37,895 nucleotides of DNA from assembly GCA_944381165.1 (NCBI GenBank), contig CALWKC010000028.1, positions 1 to 37,895 of the forward strand. Reading direction: 5' to 3'. The notes beneath the pieces were generated by a model that saw nothing but the letters and a program-made list of their open reading frames with translations, was not told the DNA's origin and searched no databases. The DNA is from an uncultured Lachnospira sp. (lineage in GTDB: Bacteria; Bacillota; Clostridia; Lachnospirales; Lachnospiraceae). The position numbers were made by a program, and so were the translations under genes. This document shows positions 1-7,883 of the stretch, piece by piece. Numbering within the stretch: position 1 is the first letter of the stretch; every line of letters begins with the position of its first letter.

Positions 1-446
<446 letters not shown>

Positions 447-519
447 TTATAAATCCTTTTACTCATCTTAATAAAATAATTTATAACAGTGACGCTGCGC
501 GCCGCCGTTATTGCATTAT

Positions 520-542
520 ATTCATAGTGAATTGCTATGAAT
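520..542 (-). promoter_or_regulatory. Inverted repeat at the start of the metY leader
   Basis: The arms ATTCATAG and CTATGAAT are perfect complements with a 7-base spacer. The repeat sits just downstream of the predicted metY transcription start. It could be an RNA hairpin at the 5' end of the leader or a second protein site, because the spacer length matches that of the upstream dyad. The arm sequence differs from the upstream dyad. Confidence 0.45.
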
Positions 543-554
543 TACAGCGAGATA

Positions 555-583
555 AATATATCAGAGTTTTCCTATCATGTCAA
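555..583 (-). promoter_or_regulatory. Sigma-A promoter of metY
   Basis: On the minus strand TTGACA (578-583) and TATATT (555-560) are separated by exactly 17 bases. The start point would lie near 548, giving a leader of about 145 bases before the metY ATG. No T-box, SAM or other known riboswitch core was recognised in this leader. Confidence 0.8.
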
Positions 584-589
584 TAGGAA
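569..589. promoter_or_regulatory. Probable Rrf2/CymR-type operator over the metY -35 box
   Basis: TTCCTAT and ATAGGAA form a perfect 7-bp inverted repeat with a 7-base spacer that contains most of the -35 hexamer. A bound protein would block RNA polymerase. A near copy lies at the promoter of the operon that encodes the Rrf2 regulator (3554-3574). CymR of Bacillus and Staphylococcus, an Rrf2 protein, represses sulfur genes through AT-rich dyads of this general kind. The assignment to the local Rrf2 protein is inference. Confidence 0.65.
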
Positions 590-617
590 TTGTATATACA
601 TTTTCAAAACAATCTTA

Positions 618-702
618 GCAGATAAAGCGACAATTAAGCATTGACTGCTGCGCCTGCACAATCAATGCATGTTACTAAATCACGTAATTGTCGCTCATCT
701 GC
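618..702 (-). terminator. Long imperfect hairpin at the 3' end of the Rrf2 gene
   Basis: Bases 618-636 and 685-702 are complementary except for one mismatch and one bulge. Inside, 638-644 (GCATTGA) pairs with 662-668 (TCAATGC). The outer arm overlaps the stop codon of the Rrf2 gene. On the minus strand the hairpin is followed by TTGTTTTG, a weak U-rich stretch. It probably ends or stabilises the upstream operon transcript before the metY promoter. Confidence 0.45.
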
Positions 703-1109
703 ATCTGCATTTCCACCAAATCAGCGAGTGTAATTGTATCGACAACATTATTTATCGCGTCATTCAATTTTTTCCATACCAGATATGTCACACAGCCGCT
801 CTCACGCTCGCAGACTATATCATCGTCCTCAACGCACGCAACAGGAGCAAGCGAGCCCTCTGTCAGTCTCAAAATCATGCCCACCGTGCACTCCTTAGGG
901 TCCTTCTTAAGTATATAGCCTCCCTGTGCGCCTCGTATGCTTCTCACATAGCCGGCTTTATTTAAAACCGATATAATCTGTTCCAGATATTTATCCGACA
1001 CGCCCTGTCTCTTTGAAATGTCCTTAATGCTTACCGCCTCTCCGGTATTGTGCATGGCTAAATCCAGCATCAGGCGAACAGCATATCTCCCCTTAGTTGA
1101 TATTTTCAT
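675..1109 (-). CDS. Rrf2-family transcriptional regulator (CymR/IscR-like)
   Basis: A 144-aa protein of usual Rrf2 length. The N-terminus [18 protein letters not shown], a helix-turn-helix at about 26-48 and the wing RGAQGGY (59-65) are family hallmarks. Three cysteines, C92, C100 and C106 (spacing X7 and X5), lie where IscR holds its [2Fe-2S] cluster (IscR spacing X5, X5), so a cluster is possible but not shown. The ATG overlaps the mnmA stop as ATGA, with GGAGG in the end of mnmA, so translation is coupled. Neighbours mnmA, thiE and metY all handle sulfur or a sulfur-containing product, which points to a cysteine or Fe-S responsive regulator that probably also controls its own operon through the dyad at 3554-3574. 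Confidence 0.88.
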   Translation of the reverse strand: MKISTKGRYAVRLMLDLAMHNTGEAVSIKDISKRQGVSDKYLEQIISVLNKAGYVRSIRGAQGGYILKKDPKECTVGMILRLTEGSLAPVACVEDDDIVCERESGCVTYLVWKKLNDAINNVVDTITLADLVEMQMQMSDNYVI

Positions 1110-2179
1110 ATAATAGTACCTCCGCCTAAAATATAATCTCCGTCATATAAAACTAACGCCTGTCCGGGTGTAACCGCACGCTGCTTTTCATCAAAAACGC
1201 ATTCAAGCAGTCCTGTATCAGCCATTCTGACAGTACACTCCGCTCCCTCATGGCTGTATCTTATTTTCGCTTTTGCCCGCACGGGAGCTTCAATACTCTC
1301 AACCGACATAAAATTAAGCCTGTCCGCATACAGCTTTGATGAAAATACATCTTCATTTTCACCGATTACCACCTCGTTTGTATCAGGACGGATTGCCACA
1401 ACAAAAACAGGATGCCCGACAGCAAGTCCGAGTCCCTTTCGCTGTCCGACCGTATAATGTATAATACCCCGGTGCTGCCCCAGAATATTTCCGTCCAAAT
1501 CCACAAAATTACCCGGAGTACTTACATATCCCGTCTCACGGCTTATAAATCCCGCGTAATCATTATCAGGGACAAAGCATATTTCCATGCTGTCAGGCTT
1601 ATTTGCGACCTGTATGCCTATTTTGGAGGCTATTGCACGAATTTCGTCCTTTGTGTATTCTCCAACCGGCATAAGCGTATGTGAGAGCTGTTCCTGAGTA
1701 AGATTATACAGCGCGTATGTCTGGTCTTTTTTTGCGGTTACGGAGTTTCTGACAGCATACCGCCCGTTTGGCAGCTTGGAAATTCTCGCATAATGTCCCG
1801 TTGCGATATAATCCGCACCAATATCCATACTTCGTCTGAGCAGCGAATCCCACTTCACATATCTGTTGCAGGCAATGCATGGATTTGGCGTCCTCCCGTT
1901 AATATACTCATCAGTAAAATAATCTATAACATTTTCTTTAAATTCATTTTTAAAATTCATCACATAATAAGGAATATCAAGCTGAGCGGCAACTCTTCTT
2001 GCATCATCAACAGCCGTTATTCCGCAGCAGCCGCCGTTTTCCTCAATCTGCTCCTGTGACTCATCCTGCCATATCTGCATCGTAACCCCTATAACGTCAT
2101 ACCCCTGTTCCTTTAACAGATACGCCGCGACAGAAGAATCCACGCCCCCCGACATTCCAACAACAACTTTTTTTCTCAT
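1106..2179 (-). CDS. mnmA: tRNA-specific 2-thiouridylase MnmA
   Basis: MnmA activates uridine 34 of Lys, Glu and Gln tRNAs with ATP and inserts sulfur delivered as a persulfide. The 357-aa length is normal. The PP-loop SGGVDSS lies at 10-16; the catalytic cysteines are C104 in NPCIACNRY and C201 in [11 protein letters not shown], both present. [14 protein letters not shown] marks the central tRNA-binding domain. The gene is 56 bases downstream of thiE-HAD and overlaps the Rrf2 gene by 4 bases, so the three genes appear to share one transcript. No cysteine desulfurase gene adjoins it, which is often seen in Clostridia, so the sulfur donor is encoded elsewhere. Confidence 0.96.
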   Translation of the reverse strand: MRKKVVVGMSGGVDSSVAAYLLKEQGYDVIGVTMQIWQDESQEQIEENGGCCGITAVDDARRVAAQLDIPYYVMNFKNEFKENVIDYFTDEYINGRTPNPCIACNRYVKWDSLLRRSMDIGADYIATGHYARISKLPNGRYAVRNSVTAKKDQTYALYNLTQEQLSHTLMPVGEYTKDEIRAIASKIGIQVANKPDSMEICFVPDNDYAGFISRETGYVSTPGNFVDLDGNILGQHRGIIHYTVGQRKGLGLAVGHPVFVVAIRPDTNEVVIGENEDVFSSKLYADRLNFMSVESIEAPVRAKAKIRYSHEGAECTVRMADTGLLECVFDEKQRAVTPGQALVLYDGDYILGGGTII

Positions 2180-2235
2180 ATAATCCTCATTCCGGAGCGT
2201 CTCAAACTATCCTCATGCGCTCACTGTACAACCGT

Positions 2236-3501
2236 TTAATTCCTCAAATCTATGGTATCGTCGGCAAGCAGCTTTATTTTTTCCCAGTGTTCGTCTGAAT
2301 CTGCATCATATACGGCAACAACCTTACAGCCGGCTGCTTTTCCGTTTTCTACTCCGTGAAGCACATCCTCATAAATATAAGTGTCAGCAGGAGAAAAATT
2401 CATCAGCTCACAGACCTTTAAATAGCTGTTTGGGTCTTTTTTGTTAATTCCGATAGTGTATGAAGTAGTAATCATCTCAAAACAGTCAAGTACGCCAAGT
2501 CTCCTCATTGCCTGCTGCGCACACTTTTCATCGGAGTTGGTAAAAATACACATTCTGCTTCCGTTTGCTTTTTCCCTGAGCAAAAGCCTTCTCATTCCGG
2601 GCTTCATCGGAATATCATTTTTATAATGCTCCTCCATAATCGACAGGGCCTCTTCTTTCATTGTGTCCAAATCTACGTCAATGCCCAGTACATCCCGAAA
2701 ATAATTTCCGCACTCATTCAGGTCCATTGTATATGTCACGCTGTCAAAATCATCAGGAAGCACAGCGCCCTTATTTAATGCGAATTCTCTTGAAAGCCTG
2801 TGCCAGTACGGCATTGAGTCAAGAAGTGTTCCGTCCATATCAAAAATGATATTTTTAGGCTCATAATTAAATAATTTATCGCACTTACGCTTTAAGTCTG
2901 CTGTTGCATCTCCCGCATCCTTTGCCGCAAATATCGCGGATACAACCGCTAATCCCGAAACTCCTGTATCTTTTATCGCATCCATATTCTCATATGTTAT
3001 TCCGCCTATCGCAACTACAGGAATATCAACACTGCCGGCAATTTCAACAAGAGTTTCTATACTCATGTCCTTTGCATCGGTCTTGGTGCTTGTGTGAAAC
3101 ACCGCTCCGGTACCGATATAATCAGCTCCCAGAGCCTCGGCGCGCTGCGCCTGCAAGACAGTCTTTGCAGTCATTCCTATAATTTTATTATCGCCGAGAA
3201 TCCTGCGAGCCTCCTCATAATCCGTATCGCTCTGACCTATATGCACTCCGTCGGCATCCGCCTCTTTAGCCGCGTATACATCGTCGTTCACAACAAAAGG
3301 AACTCCGTACTTTGCGGCAATTTTTTTGATTTCCCGTGCCTGAGCCACCAGTTCTTCATGAGAGGCATTTTTATCGCGAAGCTGCAAAAATGTCGCCCCG
3401 TTTTTAAGCGCCTTCTCAACCTCATCAGCCAGTTTTTTTCCGTCAAGCCACCTTGTGTCTGTGATTGCATAAAGTTTCATATCTTTATATGAAATACCCA
3501 T
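2236..3501 (-). CDS. thiE: Thiamine-phosphate synthase fused to a HAD phosphatase
   Basis: Residues 8-212 are a complete ThiE TIM barrel, which couples the pyrimidine pyrophosphate and thiazole phosphate to thiamine monophosphate. LRDK (41-44), NDD (72-74), DGVHIGQ (84-90) and the phosphate-loop region TGAVFHTSTK (131-140) are visible. Residues 215-421 are a HAD hydrolase with nucleophile motif DMDGT (221-225), TNSD (321-324), a lysine near 354-355 and acidic motif ED (378-379), so both halves look active. A fused phosphatase could dephosphorylate thiamine phosphate or a precursor, or remove damaged phosphates; the substrate is not known. First gene of an operon with mnmA and the Rrf2 gene. 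The start has GGAGG 15 bases upstream, which is long; M8 is an alternative. Confidence 0.9.
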   Translation of the reverse strand: MGISYKDMKLYAITDTRWLDGKKLADEVEKALKNGATFLQLRDKNASHEELVAQAREIKKIAAKYGVPFVVNDDVYAAKEADADGVHIGQSDTDYEEARRILGDNKIIGMTAKTVLQAQRAEALGADYIGTGAVFHTSTKTDAKDMSIETLVEIAGSVDIPVVAIGGITYENMDAIKDTGVSGLAVVSAIFAAKDAGDATADLKRKCDKLFNYEPKNIIFDMDGTLLDSMPYWHRLSREFALNKGAVLPDDFDSVTYTMDLNECGNYFRDVLGIDVDLDTMKEEALSIMEEHYKNDIPMKPGMRRLLLREKANGSRMCIFTNSDEKCAQQAMRRLGVLDCFEMITTSYTIGINKKDPNSYLKVCELMNFSPADTYIYEDVLHGVENGKAAGCKVVAVYDADSDEHWEKIKLLADDTIDLRN

Positions 3502-3537
3502 AATGAGTTTTTAAAACCTCCACAAATTATTTTATAT

Positions 3538-3567
3538 ATATTACTACAAATAATTCCTACAAGTCAA
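3538..3567 (-). promoter_or_regulatory. Promoter of the thiE-HAD/mnmA/rrf2 operon
   Basis: On the minus strand TTGACT (3562-3567) and TAATAT (3538-3543) are 18 bases apart, with the predicted start near 3531. The -35 box lies inside the dyad at 3554-3574. No TPP riboswitch core was recognised; the leader is only about 30 bases long. Confidence 0.7.
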
Positions 3568-3574
3568 ATAGGAT
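3554..3574. promoter_or_regulatory. Second Rrf2-type dyad, over the operon -35 box
   Basis: TTCCTAC and ATAGGAT, spacer 7, have the same layout as the metY dyad (TTCCTAT and ATAGGAA, spacer 7); 12 of 14 arm bases agree, and both lie over the -35 hexamer. Since this promoter drives the Rrf2 gene itself, negative autoregulation is the simplest reading. Confidence 0.6.
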
Positions 3575-3640
3575 TTTAGGCTGTTTTCTTAAAATTTTAT
3601 TGCGCCATACAGCGCTGAAATTTATATACTGCACTTTGCC

Positions 3641-3669
3641 TTGACTTTAACATAAAATGTACCTAATAT
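3641..3669 (+). promoter_or_regulatory. Promoter of the MATE transporter gene
   Basis: TTGACT (3641-3646), a 17-base spacer and TAATAT (3664-3669) lie 50 bases before the ATG, with a GGGAG ribosome site at about 3704. Confidence 0.75.
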
Positions 3670-3719
3670 ATGTGTGAAACAATTCAGTTCTTCAACAAAA
3701 TACAGGGAGATTAAGTGTC

Positions 3720-5039
3720 ATGACAAAAGATTTAACTACCGGCAAAATCATGCCAATTCTTGTAAAATTTACCATTCCTCTTGTGCTCGGAAATTTATTT
3801 CAGCTTACATACAACGCTGCCGACAGTATTATTGTCGGACACTTTGTCGGAAAAGAAGCGCTTGCCGCCGTAGGCATATGTAATCCTATCACCACTCTTA
3901 TGATTCTTTTCCTGAACGGTTTGTGTATGGGAGCAAGTATTCTCATGGGAATGCAGTACGGAGCTAAGGATTATAAAACACTTCACCGTCAGATAAGCAC
4001 CACTATGATTTCAGGCGTGATTTTTTCAATAGTGCTGACAGTCATTTGCGTAGCGCTTGCCGTTCCTATACTCAGGCTAATGCAGGTAGACCCGTCTATA
4101 ATGAACATGACAAAAGAATATTTGAGAATAATATTTGTGGGGCTTGTATTTACATTTTTGTATAATTTTTTCTCAAGCACACTGAGAGCGCTGGGAGACA
4201 GCAATACACCGCTTTATTTTCTCATTATAAGCGCTGTTTTAAATATTTTAGGCGACCTGTTTTTTGTTATAGTCCTCAGGGCCGGGAGCAACGGCTGCGC
4301 CGTATCAACAGTGATAAGCGAAGCTCTCTGCTGCCTGTTCTGCATTATCTATATACAGAAAAAAGTTCCAATATTAAGACTCGGAAAAAAATGGACCGTT
4401 TTTGACATCAGTCTCCTGAAACGCACTATTGCATACGGCTGGGCGTCCGCCATGCAGCAGGCTACTGTACAGCTCGGAAAACTCGGTATTCAGGCTATTG
4501 TCAACACGATGGGCGTGTCAGTCTCCGCCGCTTTTACCGTTGTAAACAGAATTGATGATTTTGCCTACACCCCTGAGCAAAATATTGCTCATGCCATGAC
4601 TGCTCTGATGGCGCAGAATAAAGGCGCAGGCAAAAAAGACAGAATGCGCGAAGGCTTCAGGTGCGGTATAGTTCTGGAAATTATTTACGGCATAGCCATA
4701 TTTATGATTTGCTTTATTCTTGCCAGACCTTTGATGATGATGTTTGTAAAAGACGAGGAGGTTATACGTCACGGAGTAATATATCTGCGTCTTATTTCAG
4801 TAATGTATATCCTGCCGGCTTTCACCAACGGCATACAGGGCTACTTCAGAGGCATAGGCGATTTGAAAATTACGCTTATAAGCAGCTTTGTAAATATGGG
4901 CGTGCGCGTTCTTGCTGCAATACCTCTCGTATTTGTCCTCGGACTTGGCATAGAAGCGCTGCCTTTCTCTTATCTCGCAGGCTGGATAGGAATGCTTATA
5001 GCTGAGGTACCGCTGCTTATTAAGACTTATAAACAATAA
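3720..5039 (+). CDS. MATE family efflux transporter
   Basis: A 439-aa membrane protein with about twelve hydrophobic segments and the two-fold repeat of MATE antiporters, which export organic cations and drugs using a Na+ or H+ gradient. The first helix bears the family signature IPLVLGNLFQLTYNAADSIIVG (residues about 19-40), followed by FVGKEALAAVG. The second half has the matching PEQNIAHAMTALMAQNKGAG. The gene is single and divergent from thiE. The substrate cannot be read from sequence. Confidence 0.94.
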   Translation: MTKDLTTGKIMPILVKFTIPLVLGNLFQLTYNAADSIIVGHFVGKEALAAVGICNPITTLMILFLNGLCMGASILMGMQYGAKDYKTLHRQISTTMISGVIFSIVLTVICVALAVPILRLMQVDPSIMNMTKEYLRIIFVGLVFTFLYNFFSSTLRALGDSNTPLYFLIISAVLNILGDLFFVIVLRAGSNGCAVSTVISEALCCLFCIIYIQKKVPILRLGKKWTVFDISLLKRTIAYGWASAMQQATVQLGKLGIQAIVNTMGVSVSAAFTVVNRIDDFAYTPEQNIAHAMTALMAQNKGAGKKDRMREGFRCGIVLEIIYGIAIFMICFILARPLMMMFVKDEEVIRHGVIYLRLISVMYILPAFTNGIQGYFRGIGDLKITLISSFVNMGVRVLAAIPLVFVLGLGIEALPFSYLAGWIGMLIAEVPLLIKTYKQ

Positions 5040-5041
5040 AG

Positions 5042-5065
5042 GGGAATGCGCCGTGGCGCATTCCC
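5042..5065. terminator. Bidirectional terminator hairpin between MATE and proX genes
   Basis: GGGAATGCGC and GCGCATTCCC form a perfect 10-bp stem with a 4-base loop immediately after the MATE stop. The two genes converge here. T-rich sequence is modest on both sides. Confidence 0.75.
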
Positions 5066-5098
5066 TTCTTCATAATACTAAAAACACGGCATGTCTCT

Positions 5099-5641
5099 TT
5101 AATTGCCTTCAAGATGTACAACCGTCATATCATGGTGCACTTCCCTCAAAAAAGTATTAAATATATCGTCCGTCCTTACCTTTAGGCTTGAGGTATTCAC
5201 ACACGGATGACAGCCGATATACTCCCCCTTGAGCACATCCTCGTCGACCAGCAGGCGGACATTATTGTCAGTGTCATTCATAAGTCCCATAATGCTCACT
5301 GACCCGGGACTTATATCAAGATATTCCTCCATATGCTCCGTGTCGGCAAAAGACAGTCTTGCGCTGTTTATCTGCGACGACAGTTCCTTCGTCTTAAACG
5401 GCTTGTCAGCGGGCATCATAAGCAGATAAAAAGATGTCTTTTGCCTGTTGCACAAAAACAGATTTTTGCAAATTACAGCCCCAAGAATTCCGTCAATCTC
5501 TTCACACACCTCCATTGTCGTCGCAGGAGCATGGTCTGTTCTCTTATATTTTATTCCGAGCCTGTCCAAAAAATCATATACTCTTATTTCCTTTTCCTCC
5601 CGCCCTTCAGTGTTCACCGGGCGTCCGTCATATATCTCCAT
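5099..5641 (-). CDS. ProX-type Ala-tRNA(Pro) deacylase (YbaK/EbsC fold)
   Basis: The 180-aa protein belongs to the free-standing editing domains that hydrolyse mischarged aminoacyl-tRNA, the PrdX/ProXp-ala branch acting on Ala-tRNA(Pro). Visible signatures are DHAPATTMEVCEEI (about 36-49), KNLFL (59-63), the glycine-rich GSVSIMGL and GCHPCVNTSSL near the C-terminus. Its start overlaps the stop of the upstream Nudix fusion by one base (TAATG), so the two are translated together. Specificity for Ala-tRNA(Pro) is family knowledge, not visible directly. Confidence 0.85.
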   Translation of the reverse strand: MEIYDGRPVNTEGREEKEIRVYDFLDRLGIKYKRTDHAPATTMEVCEEIDGILGAVICKNLFLCNRQKTSFYLLMMPADKPFKTKELSSQINSARLSFADTEHMEEYLDISPGSVSIMGLMNDTDNNVRLLVDEDVLKGEYIGCHPCVNTSSLKVRTDDIFNTFLREVHHDMTVVHLEGN

Positions 5642-6492
5642 TATGCTCTCCTGTTTTTAAGTTCATTATCAATTAAATTCTCATATTCTAAAAAACGTCC
5701 CTGCTCTGATTTGACAAATCTTTCAGAATATACAAGCTTCTTAAATTCTTCATATGTAAGGAACTCATAATCCATAGTTTCGCCTTCCTGAAGATGTACC
5801 TCCGTGTCATTGTCAACATCTGTCAAATATCCGTGGTAAATACAGTGTCTCACGTCGTCAACGCAGTGATATATTTCCTTTAAATCATGGGTTGTCCTGC
5901 AAATACCCGTCTCCTCTTCAAGCTCACGCACAGCTCCCTGAAGCGGCGTTTCTCCCGCCAAAATCGAGCCACCGGTAACCTCCCATTTCAACGGATTAGT
6001 CTTGTTTCTCGAACGCTGTGTCGTAAGAATACAGCCGTCCTCCCTGCGCACATAAACAACAACGGCTATATGGTATACTCCTTTGTTCAGTGATTTTGCC
6101 ATACTCCTCGGTATCTGATACCCCAGCTTATTTTCATTGCAGTCATAGGCATCCCACATCTCCTCATTGAGCATTTCGACATAGCTGTCATAATACTGCT
6201 CCTGAAAATAAACCATTTCCTCTATCTGCTGTTTATTGTAAGGAATATTTTCGGGAGCAATGACCCATTTTTCCTCAATATCATCTTTTCTGTGAATAAC
6301 AGCAATCCTCTTTCCCGTAAAGCTGTCCAGCGGCGTGTCGACACCTAACACATAAGCATCCTGTTCCTCTCCGTCAGGAGCCATTATTCCCTCAATATAC
6401 CCGTAATTGACAGGATAAATCATTGACGGATAATCGGGATGAGAACTTCCGATAGGTCTGTCAATAGTAACATTATACAATTCATCTTCCAC
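5641..6492 (-). CDS. Inorganic pyrophosphatase-like domain fused to a Nudix hydrolase
   Basis: Two domains in 283 aa. Residues 1 to about 105 resemble class I inorganic pyrophosphatase: YPVNYGYIEG (26-35) and a motif DGEEQD (40-45) in place of the metal-binding DGDPLD, then a strand and a WVIAPE end. Two of the three conserved acids remain, so hydrolysis of PPi is uncertain. Residues about 136-275 are a Nudix domain with a complete box, G175-X5-E181-X7-RELEEETG (189-196), which cleaves X-linked nucleoside diphosphates or pyrophosphates. The start is GTG with a poor ribosome site; AAGGAAGG lies too far upstream. Transcribed with proX. The substrate is unknown; it may be a nucleotide by-product or isopentenyl diphosphate-like compound. 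Confidence 0.8.
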   Translation of the reverse strand: MEDELYNVTIDRPIGSSHPDYPSMIYPVNYGYIEGIMAPDGEEQDAYVLGVDTPLDSFTGKRIAVIHRKDDIEEKWVIAPENIPYNKQQIEEMVYFQEQYYDSYVEMLNEEMWDAYDCNENKLGYQIPRSMAKSLNKGVYHIAVVVYVRREDGCILTTQRSRNKTNPLKWEVTGGSILAGETPLQGAVRELEEETGICRTTHDLKEIYHCVDDVRHCIYHGYLTDVDNDTEVHLQEGETMDYEFLTYEEFKKLVYSERFVKSEQGRFLEYENLIDNELKNRRA

Positions 6493-6810
6493 TTTTAGTC
6501 TCTATGCTGCCTTCCTTTTTGTAAATTTAATTTTGCTTTATTATTAATTCCACAGGTCTGTTCGCACCTGCCGCAGATATAATTTTACAGCACATTTCAG
6601 AAAATGTCACTTCATTTCATACCATTTTAATGTAAAATTCACATGAAATATTTTATATTTGTTTTCTATAAAATCAGCTTTTAAAAATATACAATTAACT
6701 GAATTTTGTAAATATATTCCACCAAATACTGATTTTTTGCACATATTTTATTGCAAAGACAAATTTTTAGGCTTAAAATATATTTTATAAAACTTTAAGA
6801 GGACTTACAT
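6493..6810. promoter_or_regulatory. Divergent promoter region, Nudix fusion and gntR
   Basis: This AT-rich gap holds no gene. On the minus strand GTGACA (6605-6610), 17 bases, then TAAAAT (6582-6587) is a fair promoter for the Nudix-proX unit. On the plus strand TTGCAA (6751-6756), 17 bases, then TAAAAT (6774-6779) is a fair promoter for gntR. No convincing GntR operator was found. Confidence 0.5.
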
Positions 6811-7500
6811 ATGATGGAAATATTTGAACAGCTGCCTGGAGAAAATGCCAAAAAATATGCCAAAAGAATGCTTTTATATAATATAATCAACCTTAATTTC
6901 AAACCAGGTGACAAAATTAATGAAGCTGAGTTGTGTACGCTTTACGGAATAAGCAGAACGCCTATACGCGAAGCAATTCTTGAATTAAGCCAGCAGAATA
7001 TGATTGATATTTATCCGAAACAGGGAACTTTTGTGTCTCTCATCGACACTGAAGCAATCAACGAGTTTCTCTCGCTGCGTGAGCTTATGGAACAAAAAAT
7101 AACAGCCCTTGCATGTCAGCGTCTGAATTCGGAACATATTGCTCATCTGCGTGAAAATATCGCGCTGTGGGAGTATCATATTAAAAACAGCAGCGTCGCC
7201 AAAATGCAGCAGTGCGACAAGGATTTTCACAAATACATATATCATGCCTGCGGCAAACAGTTCTGGCATAAAATTATCCGCGAAAATGCCTATCAGTTTG
7301 ACAGAGTTGTCATACTGATGTTTTCATCTGTAGATACTGACAAGATTATACGCGACCACATAGAAATGGTAAATGCTTTTGAGGCTCACGACTCCGAGAA
7401 AGCGTATATCATCTCGGCGCAGCACACCGCAAGATATATAGAGCACAAAGAAGAATTTAAGAAAAATTTCCCTTCTTACTTTAAAAAAATTTTGATTTAA
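6811..7500 (+). CDS. GntR family regulator, FadR (FCD) subfamily
   Basis: The 229-aa protein has a winged helix at about 15-75 (NEAELCTLYGISRTPIREAI is the recognition region) and an all-helical FCD effector domain from about 80 on, with metal-ligand-like histidines in KDFHKYIYHACG and RDHIEMVNAFEAHD. FCD regulators bind small organic acids. AGAGG lies 8 bases before the ATG. The adjacent downstream element is the small RNA candidate at 7588-7815, and no metabolic gene adjoins it, so its target is not evident. Confidence 0.88.
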   Translation: MMEIFEQLPGENAKKYAKRMLLYNIINLNFKPGDKINEAELCTLYGISRTPIREAILELSQQNMIDIYPKQGTFVSLIDTEAINEFLSLRELMEQKITALACQRLNSEHIAHLRENIALWEYHIKNSSVAKMQQCDKDFHKYIYHACGKQFWHKIIRENAYQFDRVVILMFSSVDTDKIIRDHIEMVNAFEAHDSEKAYIISAQHTARYIEHKEEFKKNFPSYFKKILI

Positions 7501-7553
7501 TTTCACACCACAGAAAATTTTCCATTTTTTTGCAAAATAAGACAAAAAATCTG

Positions 7554-7582
7554 TTGACATATTATTTGTATAGTGGTATAAA
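7554..7582 (+). promoter_or_regulatory. Strong promoter with no protein gene behind it
   Basis: TTGACA (7554-7559), a 17-base spacer and TATAAA (7577-7582) match sigma-A consensus closely. Downstream to 7815 there is no credible ORF, but there are four hairpins and a terminator, so the promoter probably drives an RNA gene. Confidence 0.75.
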
Positions 7583-7587
7583 ATTAA

Positions 7588-7815
7588 TAACGTAATATAT
7601 TTCACACGTTGATATATATTACGCCTCATTATTATGTTGCTCCACCTGCAACAATAATTATGACAACCTCTCATTTTTGATATATAGCGGCAGCCACCTA
7701 CACATCCCCCCTCTTATAAAAGGTGGTTGCAGGCTATATCTCCTAATGAAAGGGTATCTTACATTCAACTTTGAGTTTGAGTAAGAGTTTATAGCGCCGC
7801 AAGGCGCTTTTTTTA
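7588..7815 (+). ncRNA. Candidate small regulatory RNA, about 225 nt
   Basis: Between the promoter and a classical terminator lie, in order: hairpin 1 (7591-7623, ten perfect pairs), hairpin 2 (7627-7662, GTTGC/GCAAC stem extended to about 14 pairs), hairpin 3 (7682-7739, seven plus ten pairs, with a 20-odd base loop holding six cytosines at 7706-7711), a weaker CTTAC/GTAAG hairpin (about 7757-7785), and the terminator stem AGCGCC-GCAA-GGCGCT with a T-run. An exposed C-rich loop is how several Firmicute sRNAs pair with ribosome sites of targets. It was not recognised as tmRNA, 6S, SRP or RNase P RNA. The start is estimated from the promoter. Confidence 0.7.
7793..7814 (+). terminator. Intrinsic terminator of the small RNA
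   Basis: AGCGCC and GGCGCT form a perfect stem with a GCAA tetraloop, followed by seven thymines. Confidence 0.9.
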
Positions 7816-7822
7816 TTCCATT

Positions 7823-7858
7823 AAAAAATCGGCACAGCCTCTATTGCAGCCATGCCGA
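7823..7858 (-). terminator. Terminator of the gltX operon
   Basis: On the minus strand TCGGCA and TGCCGA enclose a loop and are followed by six thymines (7823-7828). It lies just after gltX and back-to-back with the small RNA terminator. Confidence 0.65.
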
Positions 7859-7883
7859 AATCAATTTAATCCGGTTTTTAATT

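Noticed and set aside
3502-3640. A TPP riboswitch before thiE-HAD
   Set aside because: The promoter is only about 30 bases before the start region, and no TPP-aptamer core was found.
5333-5770. A 145-codon plus-strand frame
   Set aside because: Runs antisense across proX and the Nudix fusion, has no ribosome site, and no recognisable protein text.
6811-7500. The first GntR protein as regulator of the small RNA
   Set aside because: No GntR-type operator was seen at the small RNA promoter; adjacency alone is weak.
7588-7815. Identification of the small RNA as 6S RNA
   Set aside because: 6S RNA is one long hairpin with a central bubble; here four separate hairpins are seen.
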